Assembly: GCA_017940545.1 (NCBI GenBank)
Contig: JAGAYI010000047.1
Location: 1 to 48,836, forward strand
Direction of reading: 5' to 3'
Length of the DNA stretch: 48,836 bases
Source of the DNA: Prevotella sp.
Lineage (GTDB): Bacteria > Bacteroidota > Bacteroidia > Bacteroidales > Bacteroidaceae
Below, one piece after another: positions 44,213 through 48,836 of this stretch. The position numbers and the translations under genes are program-made. The number at the start of each line of letters is the position of its first letter. Position 1 is the first letter of the stretch. A model generated the notes under the pieces. It made no database searches and had not been told where the DNA came from. It saw nothing but the letters and a program-made list of their open reading frames with translations.

Positions 44213-45466
44213 TTACGGTATCAGCAACGACGAGTCTCCATAGCTCAGAAAACGGAATTCGTGTGCCAGCGCGTAATCGTAAATCACATGCCAGTCACCC
44301 TTCACAAATGCTGATACCAAAAGCAGCAATGTGCTCTGTGGCTGATGGAAGTTGGTGACCAGCATTTTGACGATTTTATAGTCATAGCCAGGGGCAATGA
44401 TGATTTGTGTGGAAGAGTGAAGCGTATTGATTTCATGACGGTCAAGCCACGCCACAATTTGCCTAAGCGCATCAACGGGAGACAGTACGCCGCCATTCGC
44501 TCCACCACTTTCCTTTTCGTACGGTTCCCATTGGTTCACATGCAGTTCCTCCTCCGTCAGGTCAGGATTAGCCGCCAGTTTCACACCCATGTAGTACAGG
44601 CTTTCCAAAGTGCGCACGCTGGTGGTACCTACAGCTATGGCCTGAGCATCGTGGGCAATGAGGCGTTCCAGAGTGGAACGTTTTACGCTGACGTACTCTG
44701 TATGCATCTCGTGGTCGGCTATCTGCTCACTCTTCACGGGCTTGAAGGTTCCTGCACCAACGTGTAGCGTCAGTTCCTCACGCTCAATGCCACACTTATC
44801 AATGGCTTGCAACACCCGTTCTGTAAAATGCAGTCCAGCAGTAGGAGCTGCAACGCTGCCCTTAATTTTCGAATAGACGGTCTGGTAGGTGGTCTTATCA
44901 CTTTCCTGCGTCTCGCGATTCAGATAAGGAGGAATGGGCAGTTCGCCCACAGCATCTATGACTTCGGCAAACGACGGCTGACGGTTGACAGAAGAACCAT
45001 TCAGCGGCATCCATTGGAATTCCACCAAATGGCTGGTTCCGTGTTCTGCCTTGCGGGTGGCTGTCATGACGAACGTCGCGTCGTCAACGACAAACTCACG
45101 CTTCAGCGTACCTTCTTTCCACTTCTTCAGATTGCCTACCATGCAGTACCAGGAACATGAACAGGTAGTTTGGAACATCAGTTCGTAGTCGCTCGGCTCA
45201 GCCGGCTCCAGCAGGAACACCTCAATCAGGGCACCTGTCTCTTTACGGAAGTGCATGCGGGCCTGAATAACCTTGGTATTATTGAACACCATGAGTGACC
45301 CTTTGGGCAGGTAGTCTGGAAGATGAAAGAACACATCCTCCCCCACTTCACCATGACGGTAGATGAGGAGTTTTGAATGGTCGCGCTCCTTCAGCGGGAA
45401 CTTCGCTATGCGTTCGTCTGGCAAAGCGTAGTTATAATCACTAATATGTATTTCTTTTGTATTCAC
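44213..45466 (-). CDS. queA: S-adenosylmethionine:tRNA ribosyltransferase-isomerase (QueA)
   Basis: A 417-residue enzyme that adds the ribosyl part of SAM to preQ1 in tRNA to make epoxyqueuosine. The start DYNYALPDERIAKFPLKERDHSKLL and the segments MVFNNTKVIQARMHF, SVAAPTAGLHFTERVL, VGAGTFKPV and HMHTEY-like HEMHTEYVSV match the family, as does the C-terminal TNFHQPQSTLLLLVSAF. It is longer than E. coli QueA (356) because of extra sequence between about 300 and 350. It lies between the PAP2 and DUF2027 genes on one minus-strand transcript. Confidence 0.94.
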   Translation of the reverse strand: MNTKEIHISDYNYALPDERIAKFPLKERDHSKLLIYRHGEVGEDVFFHLPDYLPKGSLMVFNNTKVIQARMHFRKETGALIEVFLLEPAEPSDYELMFQTTCSCSWYCMVGNLKKWKEGTLKREFVVDDATFVMTATRKAEHGTSHLVEFQWMPLNGSSVNRQPSFAEVIDAVGELPIPPYLNRETQESDKTTYQTVYSKIKGSVAAPTAGLHFTERVLQAIDKCGIEREELTLHVGAGTFKPVKSEQIADHEMHTEYVSVKRSTLERLIAHDAQAIAVGTTSVRTLESLYYMGVKLAANPDLTEEELHVNQWEPYEKESGGANGGVLSPVDALRQIVAWLDRHEINTLHSSTQIIIAPGYDYKIVKMLVTNFHQPQSTLLLLVSAFVKGDWHVIYDYALAHEFRFLSYGDSSLLIP

Positions 45467-45491
45467 AGTGTCTTTAAAATAGAGAAAAAAA

Positions 45492-46199
45492 TCACGCTAT
45501 ACTATCCATGATAAAATAAGCACGGACAAGAGCATAGACGAATGTGAGAATCAGCACAACAACTGGCACATAGGCCGTACGTTTGTCATAACCTGTAGAG
45601 GTATAACTGTCGGATGTATAACGCCGACGTCTGCCGTCGGCCCAACGACTATTGACAAAACGGAAGAGGGAATAAACGGTGAGAGCGGTAACGGCACCCC
45701 ACAAAAGGCCGACGGTAATATCGCCAGGATAATGGACACCAAGATACAAACGAGTCCAGCAGTTCACCAAGGAGTAGCATACAAGAGCTATGGTCAGCGG
45801 CCGAAAGCGTACCAGAAGGCTGAAGAAGAGAGCAATGCTGAACGTGTTGGACGCATGGGCAGAGAAGAAGCCATAATTGCCGCCACGATAGTTGTTCACC
45901 ACATCGACCAAAGCACCAATCTGAGGGTCGTGGGTGGGACGCCAACGAGCCACGAGGGGTTTCACAATAGTATCGTCAACGGTTCCAGCCATGAGCACGC
46001 ACAAACCGGCACTTGCCACTATGAACACAATGGTGCGCCAGTTGATGTTGTTCTTAATGACCACAAAAAGTAAGGATACGTAGAGAGGTATCCACGTAGC
46101 AGCATGGGTCAGCGTCAATACCGCACCATCAATAAAGGTGGAGTCGCTACCATTTAGCATCAGCAGGAGCTGTTTGTCTAACTGTATGATTTCTTCCAT
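45492..46199 (-). CDS. PAP2-family membrane phosphatase
   Basis: A 235-residue membrane protein with the three PAP2 motifs: KPLVARWRP (KxxxxxxRP), FFSAHASNTF (the PSGH motif in the form SAHA) and RLYLGVHYPGDI (SRxxxxxHxxxD). Several membrane segments separate them. Such enzymes dephosphorylate undecaprenyl pyrophosphate or lipid A-type substrates in the inner membrane; which one applies is not readable. It follows batE by 39 nt, and an 8-bp AT-rich hairpin lies in that gap (46217-46236). Confidence 0.9.
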   Translation of the reverse strand: MEEIIQLDKQLLLMLNGSDSTFIDGAVLTLTHAATWIPLYVSLLFVVIKNNINWRTIVFIVASAGLCVLMAGTVDDTIVKPLVARWRPTHDPQIGALVDVVNNYRGGNYGFFSAHASNTFSIALFFSLLVRFRPLTIALVCYSLVNCWTRLYLGVHYPGDITVGLLWGAVTALTVYSLFRFVNSRWADGRRRRYTSDSYTSTGYDKRTAYVPVVVLILTFVYALVRAYFIMDSIA

Positions 46200-46238
46200 A
46201 ATTCTCTTTTTATATGTAATTAGTAATCACTAATTATG

Positions 46239-47018
46239 TTATATGACTTCGAGTGCCTTTACGTCTATCCATCCCTCCTTACCGTCAGGAAGCCGCACCT
46301 CTTTCCAATCTTTCATAGAGTTGTCAGTAATCTCAACTTTCGTGCCTTCATGCAAGCGGAAAAGGTCTGTTCCATTCAGCGCAGGGGTACTCTTTACCGA
46401 CGTTTCCGAGGCTATGACAATGGCTCCCGTACGGTTTGTCAAGGCATGCTTCTGATGAAAAGCGAACAAATTGGCCAACAGGAACAGGGCGAGTAGCGTC
46501 AGGGCTCCGAAGAAGCCAACCTTCTGCAATCCGATGCGCTGAGAAAATAAATAGACAAGAAACAGCACGATGGCCAGCGTCAACGCGAGAAGTGCAGTCC
46601 ACGCCCACGCATCGACCCCCATGATGTTCACCAACGTACGATACCATGTAACCAGAAAGAAATCGGCACTCGGAATCTGCTTGTCGGTAGTCTTCTGACG
46701 GGCCAGTTGAAGGTTATGTCGAATATCACCGTCGCCGGGTGAGAGCAGCAGGGCACGCTCATAGTTCAGAATGGCACGCGTATAGTTGTCTGAGCGGTAA
46801 TAAGCATTGCCCAGATTGTAGTAGAGTTCGGCACTTACTCCTTGTTTCAGCAGTGCTTCATAGTACTTAATGGCCTGCTGATAATGCTGACGGGCAAAGG
46901 CACTATCGGCCTCGGCCTTGCTGACGGCATGAACCGTAAGGGGCAATAAGGCTACGATACAAAAGAGGAACAACCATTTCACAAAAACTTCTGCCTGACT
47001 ATATATGCTTTTATTCAT
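46239..47018 (-). CDS. batE: Aerotolerance-associated TPR/SH3 protein BatE
   Basis: A 259-residue protein with signal anchor (WLFLFCIVALLPLTVHA), a TPR pair (ADSAFARQHYQQAIKYYEALLKQG; AELYYNLGNAYYRSDNYTRAILNYERALLLSPGDGD), two membrane segments (WTALLALTLAIVLFLVYLF; LTLLALFLLANLFAF) and a C-terminal SH3-like domain (VKSTPALNGTDLFRLHEGTKVEI...WKEVRLPDGKEGWI). This order is BatE of the Bacteroides aerotolerance operon (batA-E), which supports envelope stress and oxygen survival. It begins 14 nt after batD. Confidence 0.9.
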   Translation of the reverse strand: MNKSIYSQAEVFVKWLFLFCIVALLPLTVHAVSKAEADSAFARQHYQQAIKYYEALLKQGVSAELYYNLGNAYYRSDNYTRAILNYERALLLSPGDGDIRHNLQLARQKTTDKQIPSADFFLVTWYRTLVNIMGVDAWAWTALLALTLAIVLFLVYLFSQRIGLQKVGFFGALTLLALFLLANLFAFHQKHALTNRTGAIVIASETSVKSTPALNGTDLFRLHEGTKVEITDNSMKDWKEVRLPDGKEGWIDVKALEVI

Positions 47019-47032
47019 GTTCTTACGTCTTT

Positions 47033-48836
47033 TTATCTTTTTACTTTTCTGCCTTTCATCATGTCTTCGATGGTGGTAATAGCCGTCATGGCAGCATTAA
47101 ACGTCTTGCTCATGTTACCCTTGGCATCACCAGGAGCATAACGTTCGAACTCACACTCATCAAGAGCACTTATAAACAAGTTGACGGTCTCTTCATTGAC
47201 ATGGCGCTCAGTGAGTCGCTGGCTGATGTTCTCGCGGGACAGTTGCTCGACAGGAATATTCAACTTGTCGCCAACGTAACCCCACAGGGCTCGTAGCACC
47301 TCATCGTAAAACTCACTGGCCTTTCCTGCCTTCATCAGTTTGTCGGCCAACTTAAGCCTCTTGGTTGCAACCTTATTGGCTTTCTTGCCGCGCATTTTGC
47401 CGATGTTGGCATTGTCGATAGCACGCTGACGGAACACCACAAAGAGCGTGATAAACGTCAGAGTAAGCAATGCAAGGGCAATCCAGTAGCCAGTAGAGCC
47501 AAAGAAATAGTCTCCTGACTGACGCTGAACAGCATCTCCCGTCTTGATATAATGTATGTCATTATTCAGCTGCTCAATGTTCTGCTGGTCGCTGCTTATG
47601 ACGTGTCCGTTACCGCTGCCCTTGGCCACGTTCAGTTTGAATCCCTGAGTTTTCAACGTTCTGTAGGCATTCTCGCGAGTATCGTAATAAGTAAACTCCA
47701 CCGGCGGAATGTCGTAGGAACCCTGATGTCGTGGAACGGCAAGGAACTCCCAGGTGACGCTTCCCTCTATGCCGTTGCTGGTCAGTTTGGTCTCATCGTT
47801 CTGTTTGGCATCATATTTATCGAAATCCTGTGGGAAGTTAACGACGGGTTCTTTCAGCAGTTTCATGTTACCCGTACCGCTGACGGTGATACGAAGTGTG
47901 ACAGGGTCGTTGGCCTTCACCTCCGTTTGGTCAAGCGTAGCCTTGACACTAAACTGCCCTACTCCACCAGAGAAGCCGGTAGGACGCTCTGGAAGAGGAA
48001 GCACCTCGATGCTCATGCCCGGAGCCTTAATCTGTTTCTTGACTTCTATATAGCCTGAACCACCGTTAAAGAACGCCTCAAATGGGTCTATATTGGGGTT
48101 GGACTGCACAACAACGCCTTCGAAGGTAATGGAAGGTATTTCCAGTTTTCCCGTCATCTGCGGGAACATGACATACTGACTCCACGTTACTGTGCGGTAT
48201 GGCTTTCCGTTGACATGTTCCACCGTAAACTTCTTCTGCTGCGGAAGTGGTATTTCCTGAGAGTAAAAACTCTTCAGGTCAGGCATCTTACCATTGAGCG
48301 AGGTCAGTTCGACCAATGTATATACCTTATAGGTCAGCAGAATAGGCTCCTGTTCGTGAACGCGGCTCTTATTGGCACTAACCTTGATAAAGAGGTCACT
48401 CCCGGAGATGGGCGTACCTGCCGAGCGCACACCTGACGGCTGTCGTTGCTGTCGCTGGCTACCATTATTACTCTGAGCCTGCCCTGACACTTTGATGCGC
48501 AGGCTGTTGGAGGTAATCTGCTTGCCGTTAACGGTTGCACGGGCTGGCGGAATAGTAAACGTGCCGTTTGCCGTGGCACAAAGAATGTAAGTATAGGTGA
48601 TAGACGACGAGCTGCTGGTATGACCGTTGACCATCTGGAAACTGGATTGTCGAGACGTACTCGGGCCCATCAGTATTTCCAGTTCGTCGGGAATGTTACC
48701 AGCCCGGAAGCCGTCAACATCATCGGTGTTGATGGTATAGGTCAGGCGAAACTGCTCACCCGCGGCAACCTGCGACGGAGCACTACCAGTAAGGGTTTGC
48801 GCCCCTGAGGTGAGAAATGAGAAATGAGAAATGAGA
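47033..48836 (-). CDS. batD: BatD protein (partial; 5' end beyond the window)
   Basis: The frame is open to the right edge, giving more than 600 residues. The N-terminal visible part reads QTLTGSAPSQVAAGEQFRLTYTINTDD, the normal start of mature BatD after its signal peptide. Repeated beta-sandwich domains follow (LFIKVSANKSRVHEQEPILLTYKVY; FSVKATLDQTEVKANDPVTLRITVSGTGNMKLL), then one membrane segment (WIALALLTLTFITLFVVF) and a cytoplasmic helical tail. It belongs to the bat aerotolerance system with batE downstream. An internal Met at 48670 would cut off conserved sequence and is not the start. A heptamer repeat lies in the signal region. Confidence 0.9.
   Translation of the reverse strand, partial: LISHFSFLTSGAQTLTGSAPSQVAAGEQFRLTYTINTDDVDGFRAGNIPDELEILMGPSTSRQSSFQMVNGHTSSSSSITYTYILCATANGTFTIPPARATVNGKQITSNSLRIKVSGQAQSNNGSQRQQRQPSGVRSAGTPISGSDLFIKVSANKSRVHEQEPILLTYKVYTLVELTSLNGKMPDLKSFYSQEIPLPQQKKFTVEHVNGKPYRTVTWSQYVMFPQMTGKLEIPSITFEGVVVQSNPNIDPFEAFFNGGSGYIEVKKQIKAPGMSIEVLPLPERPTGFSGGVGQFSVKATLDQTEVKANDPVTLRITVSGTGNMKLLKEPVVNFPQDFDKYDAKQNDETKLTSNGIEGSVTWEFLAVPRHQGSYDIPPVEFTYYDTRENAYRTLKTQGFKLNVAKGSGNGHVISSDQQNIEQLNNDIHYIKTGDAVQRQSGDYFFGSTGYWIALALLTLTFITLFVVFRQRAIDNANIGKMRGKKANKVATKRLKLADKLMKAGKASEFYDEVLRALWGYVGDKLNIPVEQLSRENISQRLTERHVNEETVNLFISALDECEFERYAPGDAKGNMSKTFNAAMTAITTIEDMMKGRKVKR
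48811..48836. repeat. TGAGAAA heptamer repeat in the batD signal region
   Basis: TGAGAAA is repeated at 48811, 48818 and 48825, with a partial copy at 48832 reaching the window edge. Read on the minus strand it lies in frame in the presumed signal peptide of batD (LISHFSFLTS). The unit is not a multiple of three. Confidence 0.85.

Noticed and set aside
47033-48670. batD start at the internal Met (48670)
   Set aside because: Conserved BatD sequence (APSQVAAGEQFRLTY) continues in frame upstream of it to the window edge, so the gene is partial and not 545 residues.

Overview
The window looks like chromosomal DNA from a Prevotella-type member of the Bacteroidales. Four things point there. Many genes follow the Bacteroidetes promoter pattern TTTG-(about 19 bp)-TAnnTTTG. 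Several families are largely confined to this phylum (DUF4301, DUF4421, DUF1460, DUF4252, DUF2027, DUF5715). The threonine genes include the phosphoglycerate-mutase-like homoserine kinase known from Bacteroides. A batD-batE pair lies at the right edge. No rRNA, tRNA, CRISPR array, prophage or intact insertion sequence was seen by eye.

Layout. 1-2.4 kb is a small accessory block: the tail of an upstream gene, a GNAT-DUF3795 fusion, a second GNAT, a CatA-like acetyltransferase, and a nucleotidyltransferase gene that breaks off after about 33 codons. 2.4-6.7 kb (minus) holds ettA, a small secreted 17-residue-repeat protein, and a long RelA/SpoT protein whose hydrolase site is degenerate. 6.8-8.3 kb is a DUF4301 gene whose terminator is embedded in the end of the convergent tetR-type gene. 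9.1-19.5 kb (plus) is a metabolic block: malic enzyme (maeB), thrA, the homoserine-kinase-like gene, an unrelated double-headed secreted esterase, then thrC with its own promoter. 19.5-22.9 kb (minus) carries a Gfo/Idh/MocA oxidoreductase, DUF4421 and DUF1460 proteins with overlapping start and stop, and a YkvA-like protein. 23.0-25.0 kb is a membrane protein followed by hisB. 25.1-28.0 kb has DUF4252, a DnaJ-like co-chaperone, nudC and a nitrilase-family amidase. 28.1-33.5 kb carries secreted proteins: a GH25 lysozyme, a lipoprotein hydrolase and a frameshifted secreted protein. 33.8-41.4 kb is a DUF5715 peptidase-like gene divergent from phoH-purC-ubiE-aroE-TPM-lemA-purM. 41.4-48.8 kb (minus) is batD-batE-PAP2-queA-DUF2027-nadE.

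The most unusual signal is non-coding. Three intergenic regions (about 15.3, 29.6 and 33.6 kb) carry tandem arrays with an exact 22-bp period and the same layout: constant TTTCA, a variable 8-mer, then a 9-mer that is AAACGGCAC at two loci and TGCTAATAC at the third. Two arrays contain one unit that becomes a palindrome. The second array lies downstream of a consensus promoter and a hairpin with no obvious ORF. A separate class of purine-rich heptamer repeats straddles gene ends at four places (nudC, phoH/purC, purC, batD). A 24-bp GC-rich inverted repeat lies inside the DUF5715 gene. I know of no description of the 22-bp family, but that is recollection and was not searched.
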